Notes under the pieces: model-generated
Told to the model about the DNA's origin: nothing
The model's input: the letters and a program-made list of their open reading frames with translations, nothing else
Database searches by the model: none
Assembly (NCBI GenBank): GCA_000497125.2
Contig: CM035316.1
Location: 820,001-884,000 of the forward strand
DNA length: 64,000 nucleotides
Direction: 5' to 3'
Origin: Spironucleus salmonicida
Lineage: Eukaryota > Fornicata > Diplomonadida > Hexamitidae
Made by a program: the position numbers and the translations under genes
Part shown: positions 20,649 through 31,224 of the stretch, one piece after another
Layout: every line of letters begins with the position of its first letter
How positions within the stretch are numbered: position 1 is the first letter of the stretch

Positions 20649-21747
20649 TCTTGGGACGGGAGGAAGTGGTATATTATGCAGGAGTCTGCACTTTGCGGAA
20701 GGGTACCCCTAGTACTTTCAGGCAGAATGCCCCATCGCCCCCAACGCGGGGCAGCTCCAGAGGCGGCGCAGAGGCAAGAGGCCCAATTCCATTCCACTCT
20801 TCGCCCTCCCTAAAATGGGAGAGTCCGCGTACTTCTCGGCCTAGGTCAGACGCCTGCTGCAGCACCTGAACCAGGTGCACACCTCAGAGGACAGGATGCT
20901 CTCGATAGTAACCACCAATTGCTGGTTCAACGTCTACTACGAGCTCCAGGACGCCTTCAAGGGCTCCAAGGGCTCCAAGGACGGCCAGTAGAAGGGCCTG
21001 TACAGGACCGCCATGGCGCTGACCGAGGGACACTATCAGCGCACAAACCAGAACGGACAGTTCATCTTCGTTGGCACCGTCGCGGGGCACGACTTCGCCT
21101 TCAGCTACGAGCCGGACGCCAAGATTGACTGCCGCGGCAGCCACCGCTTCATGAAGTGCGAGACTCAGTTCCGGGCAGACTTCTACGACTACCTGGGGGA
21201 CGCCCAGCGCACCGCGATCTGCATCTTTGGCAACCAGACCGTACGAATGTTCACGCACGAGTTCGGCAGATTCGCCGTGGAGGAGCGGGCCATCAAGAAG
21301 GGCGCCAAGAGCCAGCAGCAGGTCATCCAGCTGTTCCAGGAATGGAGCGCGGTCTACACCAACATCCAGTGCCCCGGGGCCGCCTTCGTCGCGGGGGAGA
21401 ACCTGGATGACTTCCTGGCGGCCATCCCCGAGTTCAGCGTGCAGAGGGACCTGGTGCTCCGGGCCGCGACTCTGGACGGCGGGGTGGTTTTCGGGCCAGA
21501 GGCGGTCCTGGCGTGCGCGTTCGAGGGAAACTACACCTAGATCGCGATCAGCACGGCGCTCCTGACCCACTACACTGTCCTGAGTGAGGATGGCCAGGCG
21601 AACCTCAAGTACATGTACGAGGGCGAGTTCTATGGTCAGTACCTCCTGGAGTAGTGCGGTGCCGTGCTGGTCTCCAGCGGATGGCAGGAGGGCGATGCAT
21701 TTTTCGAAGAGTACAGAGGGATTTGCTGCTGGAAAAAATATGATTGA
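20472..21747 (+). repeat. segmental duplication A, copy 1 (direct)
   Basis: 1,276 bp matching 38168-39443 at constant offset 17,696. Left edge falls in Bud32, right edge exactly at the TGA of the unknown gene. Differences cluster in the non-coding part (20690-20725) and three synonymous third positions near the 3' end. Confidence 0.95.
20815..21747 (+). CDS. hypothetical protein, 310 aa (copy 1)
   Basis: GC-rich gene starting MGESAYFSAQVRRLLQ and ending GICCWKKYD at TGA; in-frame TAG at SAQVR, DGQQKG, YTQIAI and LEQCGA read as Gln. Globular alpha/beta-looking sequence with several aromatic Tyr/Phe clusters (DFYDYLGDA, QFIFVGTVAGHDF). No signal peptide. A TTCCACTC element lies about 25 bp upstream of the ATG. 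Protein identical to copy 2 (38511-39443), the differences being silent, which implies constraint. Family not recognised. Confidence 0.8.
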
Positions 21748-21849
21748 ATGAATTCGCCTTAGTAACAGGAATTCATTCCTATGCGTGTAGTTTATTTGAA
21801 TAAACTATCGATTTGTTGGTTTTATGTAAGAATATAGTGTGTTTTGCTA

Positions 21850-22773
21850 ATGACATTTTTAATAATTTTTCTTATATTACGAGACAGATTCTATAATACT
21901 ACTCTTTTATACTCCGAGTCGGCACCACCGATCATCAAACCTGACACTGCAAAGCAGAATCCATCTGCGTTCAACGAAAAGCATTGGCTGAATCCGGTAT
22001 TCTGGCTGAACGACGATACGGGTTTCAACTGCTCCCAGTCGCTGATTTAGATAAAGTTGCGGGCGTCTGGCATGTAAACTACTGATGCTACTCAAATCAA
22101 GTACCTCAAGTCCTTCCTGGCGAGGGGTATAGCCGTCTCGGGGCGCCAGCTGGTCCCGTTCGAGGGGGCCGAGGCGCTCAGCTACTCCCAGTACAGGGGC
22201 GGCATCCTCACGAATATTACTAACCCCTGCCCCAAGTCATCCTACCAGCAGTCCAACCACCAGGTCACCTTCATCGGCTACGGAACCGTGAAGGGCACCG
22301 AGGTGTGGGTGCTGATGAACTCGTGGGGGACCCAGTGGGGCGTCGGTGGCTCCTTCTACGTGGAGATCGGGTCCAACGCGCTCTGCAACGAGTACGACGC
22401 AGTTGCCGTTTTGCCCAGGTTCTCGAAGTACAATACCACTAAGGAGCCACTTGGCATGCCCTACAACCAGTCGGAACTCTACAAGCAGGGGCACAACAAG
22501 TACGTCTACGACCTCTTCCCCGAGGTGCGCTGGGGCATGAACGGCCTGGACAGCGTGGATACAGACGGCAAACCGTAGTTCCTAGAGGGGAAGATTTCCA
22601 ACTCCGTCTGGATCCTGGCCGGCATTGTCTGCGTCTTCTTCATGGTCATCATGAGCTTCGTCTGCAAGTGCCTCTGCTGCCCGCCGCCGAAGAAGATCAA
22701 GGTGGCGCTGTACGAGAACCTGTCTGGCGCGCAGGTGCAGGAGATCAACTGGAGCGAGGGTGTCACAGGATGA
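21850..22773 (+). pseudogene. 5'-truncated cathepsin copy
   Basis: Corresponds to the C-terminal half of the cathepsin gene at 42693-44294, inverted. The propeptide and the catalytic cysteine segment are missing: homology begins at 21919, preceded by unrelated AT-rich DNA that happens to be open back to an ATG at 21850. The active-site His (SNHQVTF) and Asn (LMNSWG) and the C-terminal membrane helix remain. Compared with the intact copy it has several amino-acid changes (for example near 22435-22460), consistent with relaxed constraint. Not a functional protease. Confidence 0.85.
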
Positions 22774-22816
22774 CCCTCTGCGTGAACGCATTACTGTATT
22801 ACCTATATGTTAAAGC

Positions 22817-23308
22817 TCACTTCAACCTGAATGCCCCGCGCGCAGCTTCCTCTCCATCACGCGATTCGCTACGAGCTCGACCGGTAGGAGCACGGTGGTC
22901 ACCGCCACCACGTACTGCAGTACCGTCTTCGCCGTGAACCAGGCCTGCATTCTGCGGGTGGGTTTTGTTTGGACTATGTAAGAATCGTGGGTATTATATA
23001 CAATGCGATGGTAAGGGAAAAGGAATGCGAGGCTCACTGGGGTACTCGCCAGCGCCCCGGAGGGAGACCCACAGCTCGGTTAGCTGCCGCTCCAGAGGGA
23101 TGTGCTCGGTCCCCACCAGGAGCGTCATGCCGGACTTCGCGTCGTGGAACTCCGTGAACCGGCCCTGGTGCCTGGTGTCGATGCCGCAGTCTATCGCGAG
23201 GGTCTGCTAGAAGTTTGGCGCGGTGAGCCTGGCGAAGCTGCCGCAGATCCGGACGGAGCACGGACCGGTGGAGGCGCCGCGTCGCAGCAGGCAGTTTGTG
23301 AGTTCCAT
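22817..23308 (-). CDS. hypothetical protein, copy 1 (163 aa)
   Basis: Second copy of the gene at 42158-42649, starting MELTNCLLRRGAST. See that entry for the unresolved relation to the overlapping small membrane protein. Confidence 0.5.
22822..22950 (-). CDS. small membrane protein, copy 1 (42 aa)
   Basis: Second copy of the ORF at 42516-42644 (MQAWFTAKTVLQYV); one hydrophobic segment. It may be an independent gene or the last exon of the preceding gene. Confidence 0.45.
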   Translation of the reverse strand: MQAWFTAKTVLQYVVAVTTVLLPVELVANRVMERKLRAGHSG

Positions 23309-23425
23309 TTCTGCGACTCAATGGGCTTGGTAAGTTACCATATAAATATCGGTTTGTTTTTAAACTGCGTCCGGATTTTACTCGAGAAGGTAAATATAAA
23401 TCCATATTCGATAACTTAAGAAAAA

Positions 23426-23498
23426 TACCTGTTCTAGGAATCGAACCAAGGACCGACAGAACTTCAGTCTGACGCTCTACCATCTGAGCTAAACAGGC
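23426..23498 (-). tRNA. tRNA-Phe(GAA), copy 1
   Basis: 73 nt with a 7-bp acceptor stem (a G-U at the first pair), D stem GCTC/GAGC, anticodon loop CTGAAGT (anticodon GAA) and TTCGATT T-loop. Identical to the copy at 41968-42040. The first anticodon-stem pair is a U-U mismatch. A T5 tract follows the 3' end. The 5' end coincides with the edge of duplication C, so the two copies have different upstream sequences. Confidence 0.93.
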
Positions 23499-23605
23499 AT
23501 AATATAATTATTCATAATATATTATGATAGATATAAATGATTATAATTGAAATTACAATTCTAGATACATTAATATAACTAAACATGAAAATGAAAGAAT
23601 GCGAA

Positions 23606-24676
23606 TCAGAATTCCTTTCTAGCCCAATCGGAATCGGCATCAAATCTGAAATCAAGAGCTTCTATGACTTCACCTTCTTTGAATCTGAGAGTAACAGTAC
23701 CGACTGTTCTGAAAGTTATGGAACCAACGCCGTGTCTCTTACCATTTTGATAATCTCCTTGATAAATATTACCTAACTTATCAATAAACTTACCTTTACC
23801 GTCACGAACATCATTTCTAAACTGACCCTCATAAACAGTACCATCCTGAGATTTGAAAATACCTTTACCACAAGCAACACCAGCTTTCCATTCACCTTCG
23901 TAAACAGAGCCATCTTAAAATGTGTGGATACCAAAACCATCCTTAACGCCGTCTTTGAATTCACCTTCATAGACATTGCCAGTTGCTAAGGTAAGGGTAC
24001 CTTTACCATTGAACATATCGTTTCTAAATTCACCCTCGTAAACGAACTATCTGCATCTTAGCGTACCAAACCCGTGTCTAGCTTCATTGACGTATTCACC
24101 TTCATAAACGGTACCATCAGTAGAAGTATACTTGCCTTTGCCTTACTTCTTTTCATGCTCGAATTAACCTTCATAAACATCTCCATTAGAATAAGTATAT
24201 TTACCGACACCATGGAATTCACCATTCACAAATGAACCCTCATATGTTTCGACAACTTTTCCATTTTCTAAAAAGCGGAGTATACCTTAGCCGTGTCTCA
24301 TATCATTCTTCCAATCACCATCAAATTCTTCTTCATCACCTAAAGTTTGAACACCTTTACCGTGTCTTTCACCTTAAACCCAGTTACCAACATAGATATC
24401 GCCATCAGCTTTGGTTAAGCGACCGAAACCATGAATTTCATTATTAGCCCATTCTCCATCATATACATCACCTGATGGGAATCTGCAGATACCTTTACCA
24501 TGGACTTAGTTATTTTACCATTATCCTTCATATTCAGCTCCGTCAGGATAAATGAATTTACCTTAACCATGCTTCATACCCATATTGAATTAACCAATAT
24601 ACTGAGAACCGTCATCGTATTCAAGATGGCCAGATCCATGCATCTTACCTTCAACAATATCACCGCAGTACTTCAT
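23606..24676 (-). CDS. MORN-repeat protein, 356 aa
   Basis: Built from about 14 MORN repeats of ~23 residues with the pattern YxGxFxxGxxHGxGxx, for example GHLEYDDGSQYIGQF and DGDIYVGNWVQGERHGKG. Starts MKYCGDIVEGKMHG, ends SDWARKEF at TGA; over ten TAA/TAG codons lie at repeat positions normally holding Gln (HGQGKF, YEGQW). MORN proteins scaffold membrane-cytoskeleton structures such as basal bodies or flagellar attachment in protists. No kinase or SET domain is appended. Confidence 0.92.
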
Positions 24677-25184
24677 TAAGTGAAAGGGAAGTAATCAAAG
24701 CGGAAAATCTGGAGAGAAGTGATTTATATTGAATGTTATTATATATTGAAAACGTAATTATAAAAATTTCGTTTTTCATAAATACACACATATACTAATA
24801 TTTATAATATATAGCGCATACTACTAACTTATACTACCATGATAACAAAAAATAACGTATATACATAAGTCAGTATTTTAAGTCTCAGAATACCTTCAGG
24901 CTACTATCCTAGATTTATTGTTTTGGAGACTATCAATTAAAGCATAATTATATATATATCCATTTTTCAGACGATTTCCAAAGAATCACTAATTTAAATT
25001 ACATAAGTTTCTTTTTTCATTCCCGGAACTGTTAACCACCATTATATTAAATATTTTATCAAATTAACAAAAATTACTAACTAAAACTGGGAATTATAAA
25101 AATAGAGTTTTTGAATTTTACAATATAAATTATATTATATAATATTATATAATTATTTCTAAAACCGAACTTGTCAATTTTTCC
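24677..25184. other. AT-rich spacer
   Basis: No gene recognised; TATATTATATAATATTATATAATTA at 25130-25155 is a plausible promoter for the following gene. Confidence 0.5.
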
Positions 25185-25685
25185 ATGCACCCTTATTTCG
25201 CTCGATAATAAACGATTCTCAAACCCGTCGAACCACGAATGCTGCGGAAAACCTAGTCCCTAAATACTTAGCATCAAACTTTCATATCGCAGTACGTGAA
25301 GTCTATCAGTCCAAAATTGCTCAAATTCTCCACAATTCCGTCCTTCAAGGATGCGCTGCTTGATAATTCCTCAAGCGAACGCTGCTTCGTGCCACAGCGA
25401 AGCCTGTGCCTCAACAGTCGGCCTGTTCTGAGCATTAGCAGCAGAGGCGACTTCGCGGAGCGGATCTCCAATGAGATGTACTTGAAGCAAAGGCAAGCAG
25501 ATGAGCACTTCCAGAAGGTCAGCAAAATTAAAAAAGCAGTAGTCCTTACGGCCCTGGCACATGAGGTAGTGGTCTAGATTAAAAATCTACGGTTGGAGGT
25601 TGTCAAGGAGCTGAAGATGATTCAGCGGCTTAAGGGGGCGCAGGAGTAGTAGCGGCAGGACATTTTGTGTTATTTTGATTTTTGA
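25185..25685 (+). CDS. hypothetical protein, 166 aa
   Basis: Starts MHPYFARQQTILKPVEP and ends QDILCYFDF at TGA. N-terminal half is Ser-rich and probably disordered; residues 95-160 form a basic coiled coil (MYLKQRQADEHFQKV, QIKNLRLEVVKELKM). Seven TAA/TAG codons as Gln. Not recognised. Confidence 0.65.
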
Positions 25686-25857
25686 CTAGGTATTGTTATT
25701 AGTATTATTATATTATGTTTAATAGAAAGTGTACGTTTTCCAATTGGTATTATATAATTATTATATTAATATAAATATACTTGTGTTTTCATTGGTTTTT
25801 TGAATTCAAGTATTGGTAATAATTTTAATTGCCTACTATATTCTCCAAATGCTAAAG

Positions 25858-26325
25858 ATGAATACAAGAACACTAACAAAGTCACTAAGACCAAACTTTT
25901 CAGTCACTTTCGGCAAGAATGCGAGCCCGCAATTATACAAAATCCCTCAGTTTCTGTCGTTTAAGTAGCTGTTGATCGAGAACGCGCAAGACGAGTCATT
26001 AGAGATCAGCGAAGGTAGCCTGCCGCGGATTGAACTGGAAACACTACCAGATGATGATAATATCCCAGATAGCGAACTATCAGACTTCGCGGAGCTCATA
26101 TCTAGCCAGCTGAAGCAGTTAGAAAAGGCAAAAGAGCGGCCGGAGACACCGAGGTAGCGGCTACGACACCTCCTGGGAACCGCAAAAGATGAAGTTGAAT
26201 GCTTGCTCAAAGCAGTGGACCAGATCGATGTCCTCCTGGAAAGACTAGATAAAAAAGTCAGGAAGTTCATCTAGAGGCAGGACAAGTTGCATTAAACAGC
26301 ATAATATTATCTAGATGCAGTTTGA
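25858..26325 (+). CDS. hypothetical acidic coiled-coil protein, 155 aa
   Basis: Starts MNTRTLTKSLRPNFSV; acidic centre (LETLPDDDNIPDSELS) and C-terminal helices (ISSQLKQLEKAKERPE, VDQIDVLLERLDKKV). Ends AQYYLDAV at TGA; TAA/TAG as Gln at five places. Same orientation as the flanking genes. Function unknown. Confidence 0.65.
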
Positions 26326-26388
26326 AGTGTGAATTTTATCGCTTATTAATATATTTAAATATTTTATAATTTTTGATTCGATTTCCGG

Positions 26389-26402
26389 TTTTCACTCCAC
26401 TT
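26389..26402 (+). promoter_or_regulatory. TTTTCACTCCACTT element before uS9
   Basis: Ends 5 bp before the uS9 ATG; same motif as before eS12, Snu13 and uL11. Confidence 0.6.
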
Positions 26403-26407
26403 CGTCA

Positions 26408-26818
26408 ATGTCCACTACCATCATTGCCAAGAAGAAGACTGCAGTAGCCCGTGCTATCATTTCCAACGGTAAGGGTGAAATCCGCGTTAATAATGTTCCT
26501 CTTTCCCTTATCCGCCCTGAAATCCTCAGAGAAAAAGCCATGGAAGCCGTTGCTCTCGTTGGTGAGAAAAATCTTTCTCATATCAACATCAACATTACCG
26601 TACGTGGTGGTGGTTATGTTTCCCAGCTCTACGCCGTTAGACAGGCTATTGCTAAGTCTATTGTTGCTTCTATCACTGATGCTGAACAGAAGGAGAATAT
26701 CAAGAAACTCTATCTTTCAGTAGACAGATAAATGCTCGTCGCCGATACTCGCGTTTGTGAGGCTAAGAAATTCGGCGGCCGTGGTGCCCGTGCCAGACGT
26801 CAAAAGTCTTATAGATGA
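26408..26818 (+). CDS. RPS16: 40S ribosomal protein uS9 (S16)
   Basis: 136 residues with uS9 signatures: KKKTAVARAIIS, VNNVPLSLIRPEILREK, NITVRGGGYVSQLYA, RQAIAKSIVAS and the C-terminal FGGRGARARRQKSYR that reaches the P-site tRNA. A TAA at the SVDRQMLV junction must be read as Gln to keep the conserved tail, direct evidence for the altered code. Stop TGA. Confidence 0.95.
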
Positions 26819-26941
26819 TTTAATTAACTTTAAATTTAATATATGACTCAAAAGAGCAATATGTGACGAGTAAACTATGATGTTTACCCAATTTTATTGC
26901 AATTTCGAGACTCTTTTATATATATTATACATTAAACAACT

Positions 26942-28732
26942 TCACTTTGAAATTTGTCTCCAAATTTCTATTCCTGCCTAAGCTCTAATTTCGGCGGCTA
27001 GAGTCTCATCAAGTAATATTTGCGCATGCATTTCTACATCAAACGATTTCTACGCTGTTATTTTTCTTTAACTCGTAGATTTCTACTATGGTTATGATTA
27101 GTTAATGACTGACTTTTCTATAGCTTTACTTGTTTACGTTGACACTATTTTAACATCAGGTTTACTATGCCCTATAGGCCGAATTTATTTTAACTTAATT
27201 TATATTTTAAAAATTTCTTATTTAAGCTTATTTTCGCGATCTTTATAGTATTCTTCTAAGTTATTATATGATTCCTAATTTTAAACTTTACTACCTTTTT
27301 CCAATTTTACCTAATTGAAGGAAATTTGCAATTGATCATAGTCTATCCTAGTTTAGTTGTATTTATTTTCTAAGTTTTACAGTTACTTGGATTTAAAAGA
27401 CATTGTATTTCGCATAGATAAATTTTCATTTAGTAATAACGTTCCACGTTTTTCAGTTATATTAACCTTATTCTATAATAAATCAATATTTTATAATAAT
27501 TTAAGCTCTCTTGTTTCCATTTATTAATTCATGGTCTTAAAATATTCCACATTTTCAACTAGACCTAATCGTGAAGATAATTTCTAGTTCCAAGTACTGA
27601 AATCTACATCATCTATATCAAATAAATTCATTACTAAATTAATTAGTTTTTTATACTTAATCATGCCCATTCCTTGGTTTTATACTTCTTACTTCAATGT
27701 TTCGATTTCTTTATTTTTAGATAAAATCTTTTCAGTTTCTTTTTTGAATTTAAACTTTAATCGCTTTTCTGCAACTACTTACCTCTAAATCTCATTGCGC
27801 AACCCATCTAATATTTCAGTATTGTCATTAACTATCAGCGTTTGCTCAATAAGTTGTGATATTTTTAGGTCTTTCTCTGTTATCTCAGCAGCATAGTCTT
27901 TACTTTATGGAATATCTTCTAATGTTAAATTAGTTTCTAAAAGTTCAGATCTCTATTATAAATGTAAGTTTTAGCTTTAGAGTGTCTTTATTTGGTTAGA
28001 ATATACTTACAAACTATTGTTTAGTGAATTTATTTCCTCTTTTGAGATATCACATTATATATGCTTGTCTTAGTTAGGTTTTTAACCCAATTATGCTTTT
28101 AAATTATCAATTTCAGTGATATATATTGTATAGTCTTGCTGTTAATGTTCTTATGTTTCTGTAACAGAGTCAATCAAAGTACGTCTATTAAGCTGCTTTT
28201 TCATTCTTAGTTTTTCTTCAATAAGCTCGTTTTTATCATCTAGCAACTCTTAAATTCTAACTTCTAGACGAGAAATCTTTTCATTTTGATCAATTTACTA
28301 TAATTATGAATGGAGCTTCGACTAGAGTTAAAAAGGAATTTTAGGAGAATTAATCAATAATGGCGTCTGAGTGATAAGTTTAACATTATTTAAATCTTAC
28401 TTGAGTGTAGTCAAATCGGTAGAAAATTTTTATACACGTTCCAACATAGTCTTATTTGTAGATATAAGTTCTGCTCGTTTTTCTTGTAAGTATTCATTTT
28501 ATTCAGTCTTATTATGCATCTTTTCACGAAATCTGTCGTTAAGCTCATCTAGTTATTAATGCAAGCTAATAATCTCATGGCCTTGATCTTCGTTTTACAT
28601 TAAAGCTAACTCGTGCTCCTCACTAAATTGTATGAGCTAAATTTAAATTCCTTCTATATCTATCTATGGAAACTTTGGGAGTTAATCCTTTAATTCTTTT
28701 AGAATTTATTTTATAGATGTGAACTCTTCCAT
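26942..28732 (-). CDS. long coiled-coil protein, 596 aa
   Basis: A 597-codon frame with roughly sixty TAA/TAG codons and no internal TGA. Almost entirely coiled coil (for example QELLDDKNELIEEKL, DGLRNEIQRQVVAEK) with a basic Gln/Ser-rich stretch near residue 545 and a final helix AEIRAQAGIEIWRQISK. Gln encoded by TAR dominates, as expected of a coiled-coil protein. Likely a cytoskeletal or basal-body component by analogy only. Its ATG directly abuts the stop of the upstream gene (TGAATG). Confidence 0.8.
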
Positions 28733-29053
28733 TCAAATTAGTTAATTTAATATATGTATATATAAGATACATTTACTGAATTAAAGGCACAATGATTTAT
28801 ATAAGTTTAAAACTGAATATATAGAAAATTGAGTACCATTATCAGGGCCGACTGAATATTTAAAATACACCGCCAGATTTGTACTTGCCTCAAACGGTCT
28901 CAAAATTAAAAACGAATTATTTCTACCGTTTATATAATTAACTATCGTAAAACACATCTCACCAGCATTTAAGTTTCGACAACTGCACTTTTTCATTGAG
29001 TCCTTAACATTAGTCACAAATAATTATACAATTTTTTTTATACAATTGTACAT
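28733..29053 (-). CDS. hypothetical protein, 106 aa
   Basis: Starts MYNCIKKIVQLFVTN, Cys-containing middle (KKCSCRNLNAGEMCF). The TGA is immediately followed by the ATG of the coiled-coil gene. Divergent from the flavodoxin at 29121 with 67 bp between starts. The C-terminal 30 residues are low complexity, so the true end or coding status is uncertain. Confidence 0.45.
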
Positions 29054-29120
29054 TTTCGACTAGCAGATCTTACCAGTTACTACCTAAATATATAAATTTA
29101 AAATCGCCGCTCCCCAATTC

Positions 29121-29567
29121 ATGCCAATTTCACTCGTATACGCTTCAGAAACTGGTACCGCGCAGGGACTCGCGGATGCTGCCAAGGCTATTTTAGAGCA
29201 AAAAGGACTCACGTGCGAAATTTTCAGCGCTGATGCCGCCTGCGCAAGCGTATTTGGGAGCAATTTCGTATATATCACCTGCACTTTCTACGATGGTGAG
29301 CACCCGGCATCAGCATAGATAAACGGCGAGTTCTTTGCTAAATCAGCTCCGTACATTGGAGCGTGTAGCGGTGCGAAATTTGCAGTGTTTGGTATCGGTA
29401 GCACCAGTTACGAACAATTTAACGTCGCTGCCATCGAGGCCGAAACGGTGTTTACAGGCCTCGGGGGAACTATGGTGGTTGATACAGTAAAACACGACAT
29501 GGACGGTAGTGAAGATGTAAATTAGGTACTTGAAGCGTTCATTAAGGAGTTCGCTTCAAAAATTTGA
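29121..29567 (+). CDS. flavodoxin-like protein, paralogue 2
   Basis: 148 residues, same length as the paralogue at 16014-16460. FMN-binding loops: YASETGTAQGLAD at residues 7-19, CTFYDGEHP and FGIGSTSYEQF. TAG at SAQING and TAG at VNQVLE read as Gln. GC-rich coding sequence against AT-rich flanks. Function as a soluble electron carrier is inferred from the fold. Confidence 0.88.
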
Positions 29568-29643
29568 CAAAGTGATGGTTAACATTTGATGTTTGGGCGA
29601 AAATAGATTCTTTAGAGTAGATTCGAGAGGATATATGAATACT

Positions 29644-30039
29644 ATGATTAAATTATATATAACTATTCCATCGGAACCTTCAAATGCTAGAAAAAGAAAA
29701 TTTTTAACTGAAGAAGGTTAAGGCGGTATAGATGAATAATAAACTGATTTTAGATTTATAATAATTTTTATCTGTTTAACTTAAGTATAAGTTTCTGTGC
29801 TTTTGTCGGTACTATTTATGAAGTTTATAGAGTTTATTTATGTAAACATAAAATATACAAAAATAATATAAAGTAATATATTAAATAAATATAATATTAA
29901 CATGAATATATATTTTTTTCAACATCCAGTTTACTCACTAAATTATAAATTCGTACATGTTTAATATTATTCGAACACTTAGCTTAAACTACTAGTTTGT
30001 TATATTAGGAACCCTTAGTAACGTTTTCTAATTTTGTGA
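29644..30039 (+). CDS. possible small membrane protein, 131 aa
   Basis: Starts MIKLYITIPSEPSNARK, followed by a charged segment and a hydrophobic stretch (FRFIIIFICLTQVQVSVL). The distal half is AT-driven low complexity. Coding is plausible for the first 75 residues only. Confidence 0.35.
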
Positions 30040-30277
30040 CATAAATTGCGGTTAGATAAATGAATTATTAATAGAAAATTGGTGATAATCTTATTTAATA
30101 TTGTCAACCAAGCTAAGTATTTACAAGGGCTATCTAATAAAACGCTATCTTTAGATTTTTGAGAGTTATATAATTAGAATAATTTTAATCTTTATATATT
30201 AAAATTATAAATATTTTAATTCTATATAGGATTTTATAGTTTAATGTATATAACTATTTTTAATTTAACTCACAGAA

Positions 30278-30730
30278 ATGGAAGAGCCCCAAATATTTTT
30301 GGACTTCATTGTATACACCGAACCAGGTTTTTAAAACACAGTGAAGAGAGTGGTTAAGTAGGATCTTTCATGTCATAAGCGGTTTTGGACTGAAAACGAG
30401 CATACTATTATAAATAATGGTTTATTACGTTATGGGTACAGACCATCTGTTATTTCTAGAAGCCTACGTTATCGATCAACAGCACAAGTTATTTCTCATT
30501 TATAAAAAGTTTGTCATCGTTTTGATAAGATTTTGGAAAAAGATGGGGTTGAGTTTGATGATACAAAAAGAGTAATGAATATTGATCCCCGAAAAATGTT
30601 TACTATTTTATAAAAATAAGGTTTAGGTACAGGAATCGTATCCCATTATATAGCACGTGTATTTGATCTAACAATAGAGAAAATATGTGGTATTATAGCT
30701 GAGAAAGATTCCAGTTTAAGTGATTGTTGA
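30278..30730 (+). CDS. Myb/SANT-like DNA-binding protein
   Basis: 150 residues to the first TGA. Residues 36-85 form a Myb-like repeat: FWTENEHTIINNGLL, RYGYRPSVISRSL, then YRSTAQVISHLQK, the latter like the SHAQK-type third helix. Starts MEEPQIFLDFIVYT; TAA/TAG read as Gln (GFQNTV, VKQDLS). A coding-like frame without a start codon follows at 30793-31185, and a GT...AG interval 30720-30793 would join the two in frame, so the end given may be an unspliced artefact. Probably a transcription regulator. Confidence 0.7.
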
Positions 30731-30792
30731 CATATCACCATTTAACATTCTTTTTGTCAATATAACTAAATTCTTATAAATGACTTATATAA

Positions 30793-31185
30793 GTACTAGG
30801 AGGAGATTATCTAAATCTTTTAGGAGGATGTGAAGGAGTCCAATACGACCTTACATATACATTAGGCTAAGTAAGATGTGCTTATTAAATTATTTTTTAT
30901 GTTTAATCATTCTTCGAAGAAATAGGTAACTCCTATGAAGTGAATAATCTTTCTTACACAGGTGTTTTAGATATTTAAGATCTAGATAAGTTAAGACCTT
31001 ATCGCATACTGTGCATCGTGGAGTCGTATATTTATTATATTTCACTAATATTATTAGATGACTAAATATATTTAGTTATATTATCAATTACTTCAATACC
31101 ATATGGGCGTAACTTATACTGTATTTTATTTGATGATGATTTAGGCATTTAAAAATTATTATAATATTTATATATAATATTATGA
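30793..31185 (+). CDS. possible second exon or start-less gene fragment
   Basis: A coding-like frame (VLGGDYLNLLGGCEGV, later VLDIQDLDKLRPYRIL) of about 130 codons, open only after an in-frame TGA at 30781 and without any ATG. Joining 30719 to 30794 would fuse it to the Myb-like gene. Otherwise it is a fragment of a broken gene. It ends at TGA 31183-31185. Family not recognised. Confidence 0.45.
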
Positions 31186-31224
31186 TTTCTTATTTTATAA
31201 AATAGTATAATATACTTAATTTAG

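Larger units (their letters stand above)
21919..23498 (-). repeat. segmental duplication C, copy 1 (inverted)
   Basis: 1,580 bp, inverted match to 41968-43547 (paired coordinates sum to 65,466, no net indel). One edge lies inside the cathepsin gene, the other at the 5' end of tRNA-Phe. Only 171 bp separate it from duplication A copy 1. Confidence 0.95.
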
